64,000 bases of DNA, from the NCBI RefSeq assembly GCF_000219875.1, contig NC_017167.1, positions 1,823,572 to 1,887,571 of the forward strand. The letters run 5' to 3'. Positions 1 through 8,814 of this stretch are shown piece by piece. A program made the translations under genes and the position numbers. Position 1 is the stretch's first letter. Each line of letters begins with the position of its first letter. This DNA comes from Alicyclobacillus acidocaldarius subsp. acidocaldarius Tc-4-1. Lineage in GTDB: Bacteria > Bacillota > Bacilli > Alicyclobacillales > Alicyclobacillaceae. The notes beneath the pieces were generated by a model. The model did not search any database, was not told the origin of the DNA, and saw only the letters and a program-made list of their open reading frames with translations.

Positions 1-759
<759 letters not shown>

Positions 760-775
760 TCAACGGTGGCTCCTC

Positions 776-1477
776 TCATGAAGTGGAATCCATATACCCT
801 TCCGCGCGCAAACTTACAAATCGCCCATCGCCTATCACAATGTGGTCCAGCACCGCGATGCCGAGTATCCGCCCCGCCTCGACGAGACGCCTTGTGACCG
901 CAATATCTTCAGGGCTAGGAGATGGGTCGCCACTGGGGTGATTATGTATGCACAAGATGCTCGAAGCGCTGATGCGGATTGCACGGCGAAAGATCTCGCG
1001 CGGATGTACAATAGAAGCATCCAGGCTGCCCACAGACGACATATCCTCAGCCAGGACTCGGTGTTTCGTGTCCAGAAGAAGTGTTACAAAATGTTCCTTT
1101 TTAAGATACCTCAGTCGATCCATCACATACTTTGCGGCGTCCTCCGCAGTGCGAATCTGCCGTTTGTCATTGGGTGGCTTTCGCACCACACGTCTGCCCA
1201 ACTCGACGGCCGCCGCAATTTGCACGGCCTTGGCAGGCCCGATGCCGGGAACGGTGAGCAGTTCCGCCACCTCGAGATCCGCAAGCCTGTCCAAATCGCC
1301 CAAATGGCGACAAAGCGACTGGGCAATCTCGTACACGTTCTGCTTCCCGTTGCCCGACTGCATGATGCAGGCCAAAAGCTCGTCCACGCGCAGTGCGCTC
1401 GGTCCGAGACGCATCAGGCGCTCGCGTGGGCCATCTTCCAATTCCGAAGCAACGCACACATCCCAGTCCACGTTCAT
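776..1477 (-). CDS. radC: RadC/YsxA family JAMM-domain protein
   Basis: 233-residue RadC-family protein. A helix-hairpin-helix (TVPGIGPAKA, about residues 76-85) precedes a JAMM/MPN domain with the complete metal motif HNHPSGDPSPSPED at 178-191. Despite the name, a DNA-repair role is not established for the family; the domain resembles zinc-dependent peptidases. I start at ATG 1477 because GGAGACGAGG lies just upstream and the protein then begins MNVDWDVCVASE; an in-frame extension upstream is possible but has no ribosome binding site. It sits directly before mreB, as in B. subtilis. Confidence 0.9.
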   Translation of the reverse strand: MNVDWDVCVASELEDGPRERLMRLGPSALRVDELLACIMQSGNGKQNVYEIAQSLCRHLGDLDRLADLEVAELLTVPGIGPAKAVQIAAAVELGRRVVRKPPNDKRQIRTAEDAAKYVMDRLRYLKKEHFVTLLLDTKHRVLAEDMSSVGSLDASIVHPREIFRRAIRISASSILCIHNHPSGDPSPSPEDIAVTRRLVEAGRILGIAVLDHIVIGDGRFVSLRAEGYMDSTS

Positions 1478-1503
1478 CCCACCTCGTCTCCTTGGATGAC
1501 CTG

Positions 1504-1532
1504 AGCATACGGAAACGAGCGGATGGGGACAA
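1504..1532 (-). promoter_or_regulatory. Candidate sigma-A promoter for radC-mreB
   Basis: On the minus strand TTGTCC and TATGCT are 17 bp apart, 27 bp before the radC start and after a terminator. Each hexamer matches consensus at four of six positions, so it is moderate. Confidence 0.4.
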
Positions 1533-1571
1533 ACGGCTGCAGGAAAACGATGATACGGAAGTTGAAGACCC

Positions 1572-1597
1572 AAAAAAAGGGTCCGGTGCGTCCGGAC
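1572..1597 (-). terminator. Rho-independent terminator after the SpoIIB-position gene
   Basis: Minus-strand stem GTCCGG/CCGGAC with a 5-nt loop, followed by CC and seven T. It separates the 1701-2666 gene from radC. Confidence 0.65.
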
Positions 1598-1700
1598 GGA
1601 TCGAAAGCGCTACGAAACCTGCAACGGATCGCGGGACTCATCGGTTCACACTGCGAGCATACCGCGACGGTACTATTGTGAACATGTTCGACACTGTTCG

Positions 1701-2666
1701 TCAATGGCTCATTTTCGACAACTCGGTGAGGCCGGCCCATCCGCACAACTGAATCCAGTCGTCGAGCGCCCGCACCGCCAAGGCTTCCGAGCTGCGCGCA
1801 TTCCCTTGACGAACGGCGGCAAGAAGCCCCTGAAGCGCCTGATGCAGATCACCCGCGACGCGGCCTTCATCGCCCGGCCATGCGCGCCAGACGCCCGGTG
1901 AGATGGCGAGCGCATTCTCGAGCGCTCGCCCGGCATCGACTTGCCTTCCCCCATCGGCAGCCCAGGACACGGCCGCCAACAGCGCACTTTCCGCGGTCGC
2001 GAGTGCGTTTTCGTCCTGATTGACCACGCCCGGGGGGAGTACGCCCGAAAACGTCGCTTCCCCCGCGCGCAGTCGAACCGCCTGAATCTCGTAGTCGCTT
2101 GGCCGCAAACCTGCCACCTTCAAAACATGGCGGATGCCAACAGGCGTCAACGCGAGCCATGCTGAGCCACTCGTCGACCGCAGCGGAACGGCGACCTCGA
2201 TGGACAGCCCGGGATACGCGACTGACGTGGAGGGACTTGCCACTCCCCCGATGGACTGTCCCCGCGCTTCCGTTCGAATAGTCGACACATGGGCCCCCGG
2301 TGCTGCAAGCTGATGAAATCCCACGAGCGCCAGGGAGCCGAGCATCATCCCGCTCGCCAATCCTGTCTTCAGCCCAGCTCGAAAACGCCCCTCTCCCGCC
2401 GGAAGGATCCACTCCCGCATGGCCGCGATGACGCGGTTCAAGCGTGAGCGCGAAGTTGACGGCGATCGCGCTTCCTCGATCCGCGCGCGCATCGCGGTAA
2501 GGGTGATGGGGGCGCGGCGGCGCTCGATCCGGAGCACCGGTTCGCCTTTCTCGGAAGCCATGCCGCGATCGGGAACGGTCCAGGTCTGCGTCCCCATGCG
2601 AACGCGAACCGTGTGCGATGGCGGTTTGCGATCTGCGTGGCTATGAATCGGGTTCGATGCGTTCAA
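1701..2666 (-). CDS. Single-pass membrane protein in the spoIIB position
   Basis: 321 residues; I do not recognise a family by sequence alone. Seen: a hydrophilic, basic N-terminal ~100 residues with the segment HTVRVRMGTQTWTVP, one transmembrane helix at about residues 100-122 (GLKTGLASGMMLGSLALVGF), then an extracytoplasmic region of about 200 residues rich in Ala, Ser and Gly. TTG at 2666 is preferred because GGGAGG lies 8 nt upstream; GTG at 2672 is too close to it. In B. subtilis the gene between folC and radC includes spoIIB, a cytosolic-basic/one-TM/extracellular septum protein, and the topology and the start (a beta-like VRVRMGTQTW segment) are compatible with a diverged SpoIIB. That identity is an inference; no SPOR domain is obvious to me. 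A sigma-E-like promoter sits upstream and a terminator follows. Confidence 0.75.
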   Translation of the reverse strand: MNASNPIHSHADRKPPSHTVRVRMGTQTWTVPDRGMASEKGEPVLRIERRRAPITLTAMRARIEEARSPSTSRSRLNRVIAAMREWILPAGEGRFRAGLKTGLASGMMLGSLALVGFHQLAAPGAHVSTIRTEARGQSIGGVASPSTSVAYPGLSIEVAVPLRSTSGSAWLALTPVGIRHVLKVAGLRPSDYEIQAVRLRAGEATFSGVLPPGVVNQDENALATAESALLAAVSWAADGGRQVDAGRALENALAISPGVWRAWPGDEGRVAGDLHQALQGLLAAVRQGNARSSEALAVRALDDWIQLCGWAGLTELSKMSH

Positions 2667-2705
2667 TTCCACCGCCTCCCGGCCGTTTCACGTGAGAGTC
2701 ACGGC

Positions 2706-2735
2706 TAGTCTATGAGCCGGAAGTAGGCGGTATGC
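2706..2735 (-). promoter_or_regulatory. Sigma-E-like sporulation promoter
   Basis: On the minus strand ATA (2731-2733, within GCATA) is followed after exactly 16 nt by CATAGACT (2707-2714), matching the Bacillus sigma-E consensus ATA-N16-18-CATANNNT. The start site would leave a leader of about 30 nt to the TTG start. A poorer sigma-A reading (TTGCAT-N19-TAGACT) overlaps it. Confidence 0.5.
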
Positions 2736-2764
2736 AAGTTTCGAGAGATTCAGCGGGAGGAAAC

Positions 2765-2803
2765 CCTCCGCGCGCTCCCTCTGCAGGAAGGACGCGCGCG
2801 AGG
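2765..2803 (-). terminator. GC-rich hairpin after the phosphoesterase gene
   Basis: Minus-strand arms CCTCGCGCGC and GCGCGCGGAGG form a strong stem just downstream of the phosphoesterase stop. Only a short T stretch (GTTTCC) follows, so termination is likely but not certain. Confidence 0.45.
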
Positions 2804-2813
2804 GGCGAGAGGT

Positions 2814-4640
2814 TCATTCCGTGTCTACGGGAGAGAAGAGATAGAACGTGAGGTTCCCGGCGGTGTACGTGTGCATCTGCGCCCCGATGAGGGGATCGAT
2901 CTCGTCCACGGGCACCATCCACACGCCGTTCGAGCGAATCAGCGGCGCCTTCAGGCGCACTGGTTTGCCGTCGATGGTAACCATGCCCGAGCGCTCGTCG
3001 ATCGCAACATCGTGGCCTTGGTACGAGAAACGGGCCACGCCGTTTTCTGCGTGCAGGATGACATCGAGGTTCTGGGCGTAATGATTCAAGCTCAGGTAGG
3101 TCACACCGCGCAGGATTTGCGGCTGCGCATCCGGCGTTACGGGCTCACCCGTCGTGGGATCCAGAAAGACGGGCGGATTGTTCAAGTGCCAATCGAACAT
3201 ATTCATCAGCGATCCGGCCAGGGTGTCGTAGGACGCCGGCCCGAGTGAACCGAGGCCCCAGTTTTGCTCAATAAACTTGAGAATGGACGTCTGATCGATC
3301 AGGGTGTTATCCACGAAGTTATGCTTGGCGTACGGCGAAATGACCAGGAAAGGCACGCGAGGGCCATAGCCGGCGCGATCGGTGCCGTTTTGTAACACCG
3401 GCTTCCCGCCGAGGACGTCCACAGCCGGATCATTCGACCCATTCACAAGCGGCGGCATGACGTGATCGTACCAACCATCCGAATCGTCATACGTGATGAT
3501 GATGGCGGTGGAAGACCACTCCGGCGACGCCTCGATTTGGTTGATGGTCTGAACCAACCAGCGCTGCTCGTCGAGCGGATCGGAGTAACCCGCGTGGCCG
3601 TCCTCGTATTCGGGCGCCTTGAGGAAGCTGACGGCTGGCATATTTTCGTTCTGAAGCGCCATGAAGAAGTCCGTGATGTCGTACTGGTGGTTCGCCTGAT
3701 CCGTGTGTCCGATCATGGACACGCTAGATGGCGGCAGATGATTGGGATTGGCAGTGGACGCGTAATACTGGAACGGCTCGTGGTGTGCGCTGTAATCGGT
3801 GGTCTCGTCCGTGCCCGCGATGTTGTTGTCTTTCGCGTTGGGATTGGCGAAGCCGCCCTGGAACCAGCCCCACGTGATGCCCTTTGCGTTCAGCAGATCC
3901 CCGATGTTTTTGCCAGACATGGCCATGGTCATGCCCTTGGAGGCGCTGTCGTAGTAGGGATCGATATCGCTGATGTCCACGCCGTTTTGGGTGACGGCGT
4001 TGGTCGGGAAGTTTTTGCTGCCCGGCTGTACCACCTGCGCCGTACCCGTCGTCTCATTGGACGAATAGACCGTCGCGCCGGCCGTGTCGCCCGAGATGAG
4101 GTTGATGGCGCCGGGCGTGGACGGCCCGTACTGCGTGCAGTACGCGTTGTCGTTCAGCGCGAAGTGCTGGGCGTAGTACCACAGGGCGGTAACGGTGTTT
4201 CCGTCGTAGTAGTCGAGATCGATGGGATTCCCCCGGCCTACGGTGTTGATGAAGTTGTCCATGCGGCCACCGTCGACCGACTGTTGCTCCGGCGTGTAGT
4301 TGTGATTCATGTCGGGCGTCACGGCCTGAGAGCGGTCGAGGCGCTGCGGGTTCGCGCCATTCGGGTTGTTCGTGAGGAGACTGCCCGAAAGGCCGTTGAC
4401 GCTCGGCGTGTCAGGGGCCGCGTAGAAGGGCGGCTCGCCTGCGGGATTGGCGGCATTCGGATACGTGCCAAAGTAATGATCAAAGGAGACGTTTTCGTCA
4501 AAGATGACCACGAGATGGTGAATCGGTGTCGCCGTGGTGACGGACGGCGCGGCCGTGTCGCTGGCGAGCGCCTGCGGGGCCATTGCCGTGAGCAGGGCCA
4601 CGGAAGTCGCGAAGACAGAACACCATCGTCTGGCTTTCAC
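2814..4640 (-). CDS. Secreted phosphoesterase (acid phosphatase/phospholipase C type)
   Basis: 608 residues. An N-terminal signal peptide (basic MKARRW, hydrophobic core, PQALAS cleavage region near residue 26) predicts export. The body is the phosphoesterase family that includes phosphatidylinositol/phosphatidylcholine phospholipases C and AcpA acid phosphatases: VVIFDENVSFDHYFGTYP near residue 50, SLLTNNPNG, DMNHNY, and the late GPRVPFLVISPYAK and FVDNTLIDQTSILKFIEQNW motifs. The last ~70 residues (VTIDGKPVRL..., VWMVPVDEI, YTAGNLTFYLF) look like a copper-amine-oxidase-N-like beta domain common in surface proteins of Gram-positives, so it may be wall-associated. GTG start; GGGGAGGGGG lies about 10 nt upstream. 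A Pho-box-like repeat upstream suggests induction on phosphate starvation. The substrate cannot be read from sequence. Confidence 0.9.
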   Translation of the reverse strand: MKARRWCSVFATSVALLTAMAPQALASDTAAPSVTTATPIHHLVVIFDENVSFDHYFGTYPNAANPAGEPPFYAAPDTPSVNGLSGSLLTNNPNGANPQRLDRSQAVTPDMNHNYTPEQQSVDGGRMDNFINTVGRGNPIDLDYYDGNTVTALWYYAQHFALNDNAYCTQYGPSTPGAINLISGDTAGATVYSSNETTGTAQVVQPGSKNFPTNAVTQNGVDISDIDPYYDSASKGMTMAMSGKNIGDLLNAKGITWGWFQGGFANPNAKDNNIAGTDETTDYSAHHEPFQYYASTANPNHLPPSSVSMIGHTDQANHQYDITDFFMALQNENMPAVSFLKAPEYEDGHAGYSDPLDEQRWLVQTINQIEASPEWSSTAIIITYDDSDGWYDHVMPPLVNGSNDPAVDVLGGKPVLQNGTDRAGYGPRVPFLVISPYAKHNFVDNTLIDQTSILKFIEQNWGLGSLGPASYDTLAGSLMNMFDWHLNNPPVFLDPTTGEPVTPDAQPQILRGVTYLSLNHYAQNLDVILHAENGVARFSYQGHDVAIDERSGMVTIDGKPVRLKAPLIRSNGVWMVPVDEIDPLIGAQMHTYTAGNLTFYLFSPVDTE

Positions 4641-4664
4641 AGTGGGTGAACCCCCTCCCCTATT

Positions 4665-4687
4665 GGTTACACGAGCCGAATGTAACC
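4665..4687. repeat. Inverted repeat at the phosphoesterase promoter
   Basis: GGTTACA and TGTAACC are perfect 7-bp arms 9 bp apart. It overlaps the candidate -10 (TACATT, 4679-4684 on the minus strand) and could be an operator or a hairpin at the 5' end of the message. Confidence 0.5.
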
Positions 4688-4693
4688 TGGAAT

Positions 4694-4721
4694 TGTTGAA
4701 AGAATATGAATCGAAGGTGAA
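4694..4721 (-). promoter_or_regulatory. Candidate PhoP binding repeats (Pho box)
   Basis: Minus strand: TTCACC, TTCATA and TCAACA, each exactly 5 nt apart, ending 9 nt before a TACATT -10. The Bacillus PhoP consensus is TT(A/T/C)ACA repeated with about 5-nt spacers; each hexamer here matches five of six positions. There is no recognisable -35, as expected for an activator-dependent promoter. The downstream gene encodes a secreted phosphoesterase. Confidence 0.45.
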
Positions 4722-4778
4722 GAGGGCGAAAAGATTTGGTGTTGAGCAAGGAGATCCATCTCATGTTTCACTTGGGCG

Positions 4779-4805
4779 AAAAAGAAAAGGGGGCACAAAG
4801 CCCCC
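4779..4805 (-). terminator. Rho-independent terminator of the 3D/G5 gene
   Basis: Minus-strand stem GGGGGC/GCCCCC with loop TTTGT followed by TTTTCTTTTT, 32 bp after the stop codon. Confidence 0.85.
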
Positions 4806-4836
4806 GCATCACCCTTACCCCTATACCGTTCGCGGT

Positions 4837-5826
4837 TTACCCCAGAACGTAAATCGTGATGGTGCGAGCCCCCCACGCATCCGCTTGCGAGAGAGAGGCC
4901 ATACAAATGTCGATCCGGTCGCCCACGATGGCCGATCCCGTGTCGGCGGCGATGCACACGCCAATTCCCGGAATGTACACCCGAGATCCGAGTGGGATGA
5001 CCCGCGGATCTACCGCGATGACGCCCGGCTCAGCTGGCACCCCCGTTGCGGTTGTGCCACCCGCCACATACGCGGTAGCCACAACCGTCAGCGCTTCGCG
5101 GATGAGCCCCGGATTCGGATTGGTAGACCTTGTCGCGAGCGTCGCCTGCACAGGCTTCGGCTCGGCCGTTCCGACCTCGACCACCGCATCGATAGGTTCC
5201 CGCACGATCCGTCTGACCACCCGTGTGGCAATGCACTTGCCATCCCGATAGACGCGCGTCGTCTGAACTTCCAGCAACCCTTTCACACCGTGCGTCACGT
5301 ACTGGACATGTCCTCGAAGGAGTTCACTCGTGCTGCGACGTATGGTCTGAAACGGTATCTCCTGCGTCTGGGTGGTGGTCTCCGTCACGTAACGGTGGAT
5401 CTCGATGGTCTCGCCAAGCCGAATCGCGTCTGTCACCTTGACGTTCATTCGATCCTGCGGCGTGAGCTCAATGTGTTCGCCCTGCAAGAGCTCTCCCACG
5501 GTCTTGGCGAAGGTAAAGACCGTCTCCTTCTTCCCTTCGACGTCCAACGTCACTTCCTTGGGACTCTCGATGGTCACCGTCTCGCCATTGACGACAGAGC
5601 TATCAAGTGCCGGGCTGACGCGGTCCCTTTTGCCGATGCGGACTCCGTGCTGCTCCAGGAATTCTTCCAAGGTTCCGGTCGAAAACCCACGCAACACCTT
5701 GCGCTGCCCATTGTCTGACACCGTGATGGTCTTGTAGGTGCTTGCAACTGCCGTGCCCGCACCGCCAAAGCCGACGGCTGCCGCCGTCACGGCCGCCACC
5801 ACGGCTTTCGACTTTGGTAGACGCAC
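4837..5826 (-). CDS. YabE-like cell-wall protein with DUF348, G5 and 3D domains
   Basis: 329 residues. A short basic N-terminus and hydrophobic segment (KAVVAAVTAAAVGFGGAGTAVAS, shortened: about residues 8-30) act as signal or anchor. Two DUF348 repeats follow (about 33-75 and 85-130), then a G5 domain (about 138-215), which binds wall polymers, and a C-terminal 3D domain (about 245-329) with its three acidic residues in VIAVDPRVIPLG, AADTG and GDRIDI. The 3D domain resembles the MltA lytic transglycosylase fold, so a muralytic role is expected, as for YabE/YuiC and Rpf-like proteins. I start at GTG 5826 because AGAGGTGAGG lies just upstream and a sigma-A promoter lies 53 bp before it; an ATG further upstream would fall on the promoter. 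Monocistronic. Confidence 0.9.
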   Translation of the reverse strand: MRLPKSKAVVAAVTAAAVGFGGAGTAVASTYKTITVSDNGQRKVLRGFSTGTLEEFLEQHGVRIGKRDRVSPALDSSVVNGETVTIESPKEVTLDVEGKKETVFTFAKTVGELLQGEHIELTPQDRMNVKVTDAIRLGETIEIHRYVTETTTQTQEIPFQTIRRSTSELLRGHVQYVTHGVKGLLEVQTTRVYRDGKCIATRVVRRIVREPIDAVVEVGTAEPKPVQATLATRSTNPNPGLIREALTVVATAYVAGGTTATGVPAEPGVIAVDPRVIPLGSRVYIPGIGVCIAADTGSAIVGDRIDICMASLSQADAWGARTITIYVLG

Positions 5827-5878
5827 TCCCTCACCTCTTTCCGTTTTTCCCTCACGGATAGGGGGTCGGGCTGCGGAC

Positions 5879-5907
5879 AGTATAACGAGATTGCGGCGGG
5901 ATTGCAA
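5879..5907 (-). promoter_or_regulatory. Sigma-A promoter of the 3D/G5 gene
   Basis: Minus strand TTGCAA, 17-nt spacer, TATACT. The leader is only about 45 nt, too short for a c-di-AMP riboswitch of the kind often found before this gene family. Confidence 0.75.
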
Positions 5908-6032
5908 ACCACGTTCTGTAAGCGCATTCTCCGCCGCTTTCTCAGCAGCCTGAAAGCTTGACTCTAGCCTATAGAAAAGGCTATGGCGGATGGACGGGAA
6001 ACATGTCGGCGGAAATCCAGAGATTTTCGTGT

Positions 6033-6078
6033 AAAATCGACAAGGGCGGCGCAGTCGGTTTTGCCGACTTTGCCGCCC
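6033..6078 (-). terminator. Terminator of the valS-folC-murC operon
   Basis: Minus-strand stem GGGCGGC/GCCGCCC enclosing an inner GTCGG/CCGAC stem, followed by TTGTCGATTTT, 17 bp after the murC stop. Confidence 0.75.
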
Positions 6079-6094
6079 TCCGCCGAAATCCGCT

Positions 6095-7495
6095 TCACAC
6101 GAGCGCCTGTCGCTCCGGGATCTGCAGGATGTTCGCCAACCCCTTCGCCACCTTCCACACGTCTCCCGCGCCCATGGTCAAGACGAGATCGCCCGGATGC
6201 ACACTTTGAGCTAGGTACTCGATCACGTCGTCATGCGTCGGGATGTAGCGGGTGTTCGGATTGCTCATGCGCGCGATCTCGCTTGCGAGCCTGGCTGCGG
6301 ACACGCCGTCGATCTTGCGTTCCCCGGCCGGTGAGTAGATGTCGCAGAGAATGACCTCGTCGGCCTCTCCGAACGCCTTGGCAAATTCCTCGAACAAAAA
6401 GAACGTCCGCGTGTAACGCTGCGGCTGAAAGACCGCCACAATCCGCCTGCCTGTGGACTTCGCCGCAGCGATGGTGGCGCGGATCTCCGTCGGATGGTGT
6501 GCGTAGTCGTCGACAATGAGCACGTCCGCCACCTCGGCCACTACCTGAAACCGCCTTTTCGCCCCGTGAAACCTCGACAGCGCGCGGGCCGCGGCCTCGA
6601 ACGGGAGCCCGACCTCCATGCAAACGGCAATGGCGGCGAGCGCGTTCAGCACGTTGTGTTTGCCGGGAAGGGCGAGGTGAAGCGTTCCGACGAATTTCCC
6701 GTTCATGTACACGTCGGACTGTGAGGCGCGATCGCCCAGGACCACATGTTGCGCGGTCATGTCGGCGTCCTCCGCGAACCCGTAGGTCACCACTCGACAG
6801 TGCGCCGCGGCGCGCAATTCGCGGAGCTTTTCGTCATCCGCGGACATCACCAAGAGCCCCTCGGACGGGATCTGGCGGATGAACGTCTCATACGCTCGGA
6901 CGAGGTTCTCGAACTTTCCGTCGTAATGTTCCAGATGGTCCGCCTCCACGTTCGTGACCACCGCGATGGCCGGCCGATAGTGAAGAAACGATCCATCCGA
7001 CTCATCGGCTTCCGCGACGACAAACGGCCCCTTGCCTGCCTTGGCATTGTCGCCGAGATCTGCCACGACACCTCCGACAACAAAGGTCGGATCCAGTCCA
7101 TTTTGTTCCATCGCAAACGCGATCATCGAGGTCGTGGTCGTCTTGCCGTGGGCGCCGGTCACCGCGATGCCGACGCGATCGTCCATCAAACGCGCCAGCA
7201 TTTCGCTCCGGTGAATCACGGGAATATGGAGCGCCCGCGCCGCCTGGAGTTCCACGTTATCTGGTTTGACGGCGGTACTGTGGACCACAATGTCCGCTCC
7301 CTCGACGTGCTCAGGGCGATGCCCGTAATACACCGTCGCCCCGCGCGAGGCGAGCTTCTCCGTCAGCTCGTGACGAGATACATCCGATCCCGAAACCCGA
7401 TATCCCAGATCCAGCATCACCCGCGCGATGGCGCTCATGCCGTAGCCGCCGATCCCGACGAAATGCACATGTTCCGAACCGCGCACGCGCCTCAC
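6095..7495 (-). CDS. murC: UDP-N-acetylmuramate--L-alanine ligase
   Basis: 466 residues, normal for MurC. It adds L-alanine to UDP-MurNAc with ATP in the cytoplasm, the first step of the peptidoglycan stem peptide. Seen: the N-terminal Rossmann motif HFVGIGGYGMSAIA, the ATP loop GAHGKTTTTSMIA (about 114-126), EADESDGSFLHY, the DHLEHY and NALAAIAV segments, the DDYAHHPTEI motif, and a C-terminal domain with FQPQRYTRT. Start GTG 7495 follows AAAGG closely; the GTG three codons later is a possible alternative. It lies 6 bp after folC and ends the valS-folC-murC operon. Confidence 0.97.
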   Translation of the reverse strand: MRRVRGSEHVHFVGIGGYGMSAIARVMLDLGYRVSGSDVSRHELTEKLASRGATVYYGHRPEHVEGADIVVHSTAVKPDNVELQAARALHIPVIHRSEMLARLMDDRVGIAVTGAHGKTTTTSMIAFAMEQNGLDPTFVVGGVVADLGDNAKAGKGPFVVAEADESDGSFLHYRPAIAVVTNVEADHLEHYDGKFENLVRAYETFIRQIPSEGLLVMSADDEKLRELRAAAHCRVVTYGFAEDADMTAQHVVLGDRASQSDVYMNGKFVGTLHLALPGKHNVLNALAAIAVCMEVGLPFEAAARALSRFHGAKRRFQVVAEVADVLIVDDYAHHPTEIRATIAAAKSTGRRIVAVFQPQRYTRTFFLFEEFAKAFGEADEVILCDIYSPAGERKIDGVSAARLASEIARMSNPNTRYIPTHDDVIEYLAQSVHPGDLVLTMGAGDVWKVAKGLANILQIPERQALV

Positions 7496-7501
7496 CGTCC
7501 T

Positions 7502-8800
7502 TTACTGCCATTCCTCTGCTCCAAGTGCAATGATAGTGTTCCGCGCCAACTCCGCCATATACAAATTTCCCCAAATCACGATCGGCTCTTGACCCGCCAA
7601 CGCCTCCTGAATGGCGTCCTCGATCGACGACATCACGCAAACCGAAAGATCTGGCCGCATCTCGCGAACAAGCGCCGCCAACGCCCTCGGGTCTGCGCCT
7701 CGCGGATGAGGGGATTTCACCATCAGCGCCGCGCGCGCCAAGGGCAGCATGTGTGCAAGCATGCTCTGCACGTCCTTGTCAGCGAAGGCCGCGAAAACCA
7801 TGCGCCACCGGCTTGATCCCATGCCCTTCCCCAGGCGCCGAAGCGCGCGGGCAAGCGTGCGCGCGCCTTCTTCGTTGTGCGCGCCGTCGATCACGACAAG
7901 GCGGCCCCCGATGTCAAACAACTCACAGCGAAGCGGCCAGCGCACGCGCTCGAGAGCCGCCAGCGCGCGCGCCCAGTCCGCTTCCGCGATCTGCCCCTCG
8001 CCTAACTCCAGCATGGCGAGGCTCACCGCAGCGTTCTGCGCTTGATGCTCGCCGACGAGGCCCAAGCGGACAGAAGGCGCGTCGCGGAACAGCCCTCGAT
8101 AGGTGCCGCGCAGGCGCGCGTCCGCGCCCGTGATGGTGAACTGCACCTCGCGACCGACGTGAAACAAGTTCGATCCCAGCCGTGTCGCCGTGCGCTCGAT
8201 CACACGGTACGCGCCATCTGTGCATGCGGTGACTACGGGCACGCCTGGCTTCACAATCCCCGCCTTCTCGCGCGCGATATCGACGAGCGTCGGGCCGAGA
8301 ATCTCGACGTGATCGTAGGAGACGTTCGTAATGGCCGTCACGTGCGGCCACACCACGTTTGTGGCGTCCAGACGGCCGCCGAGTCCCGTTTCCCACACCA
8401 CGCGCTCGACGCCATTCGCCCGAAACGCGAGGAGCGCCACCGCAGTCAGCACCTCAAACTCCGTCGGCGGATCGGAGGCGTCCGCGGCGCGGCGCACGGC
8501 GTCCACATGCTCTGCGAACTCCTCCTCCAATATGGGCTTGCCGTCGATGGCGATCCGCCCGTTGAAGCCGCCCAATCCCGGCGAGGTGTACAGACCGGTT
8601 CGATGTCCGAGCGCCGTGAGCATGGCCGCAAGCATGGCGCAGACGGAGCCTTTGCCATTCGTGCCAGCGACGTGATAGAAACACAAGCCGTCTTCAGGAT
8701 GATCCAACTTCGACAAAATCCGACGCATCCGGTCAAGGCCCGGCTTCATGCCGAACCGCCGGAGCGCGCCGATATAACGAACGGCCTCCTCGTATCGCAT
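7502..8800 (-). CDS. folC: Folylpolyglutamate synthase/dihydrofolate synthase
   Basis: 432 residues. Adds glutamate to folates (and to dihydropteroate) using ATP. The P-loop is HVAGTNGKGSV near residue 45-55, followed by GLYTSPGL, the Mur-ligase-like ITNVSYDHVEILGPT and AREKAGIVKPG, and VVIDGAHNEEGARTL near 300. ATG 8800 is chosen because the protein then starts MRYEEAVRYIGAL, as in the family, with AGGGCGA upstream; the frame is open far upstream inside valS, but that is only valS shadow. It begins 14 bp after valS, as in B. subtilis. Confidence 0.97.
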   Translation of the reverse strand: MRYEEAVRYIGALRRFGMKPGLDRMRRILSKLDHPEDGLCFYHVAGTNGKGSVCAMLAAMLTALGHRTGLYTSPGLGGFNGRIAIDGKPILEEEFAEHVDAVRRAADASDPPTEFEVLTAVALLAFRANGVERVVWETGLGGRLDATNVVWPHVTAITNVSYDHVEILGPTLVDIAREKAGIVKPGVPVVTACTDGAYRVIERTATRLGSNLFHVGREVQFTITGADARLRGTYRGLFRDAPSVRLGLVGEHQAQNAAVSLAMLELGEGQIAEADWARALAALERVRWPLRCELFDIGGRLVVIDGAHNEEGARTLARALRRLGKGMGSSRWRMVFAAFADKDVQSMLAHMLPLARAALMVKSPHPRGADPRALAALVREMRPDLSVCVMSSIEDAIQEALAGQEPIVIWGNLYMAELARNTIIALGAEEWQ

Positions 8801-8814
8801 GTGCGCTTCGCCCT

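Noticed and set aside
1681-1700. Palindrome GAACATGTTC next to a second GTTCG, resembling a LexA/DinR box before radC
   Set aside because: The Bacillus box is CGAAC-N4-GTTCG; here the arms are only 2 nt apart, and the site lies upstream of a terminator rather than at a promoter.
3462-4649. Plus-strand open frame of 395 codons opposite the phosphoesterase
   Set aside because: Antisense shadow: Val/Arg/Gly/Asp-rich with no recognisable motif.
5827-6032. Space for a c-di-AMP (ydaO/yuaA) riboswitch before the YabE-like gene
   Set aside because: The sigma-A promoter lies only about 50 bp before the start, leaving no room for the element in the transcript.
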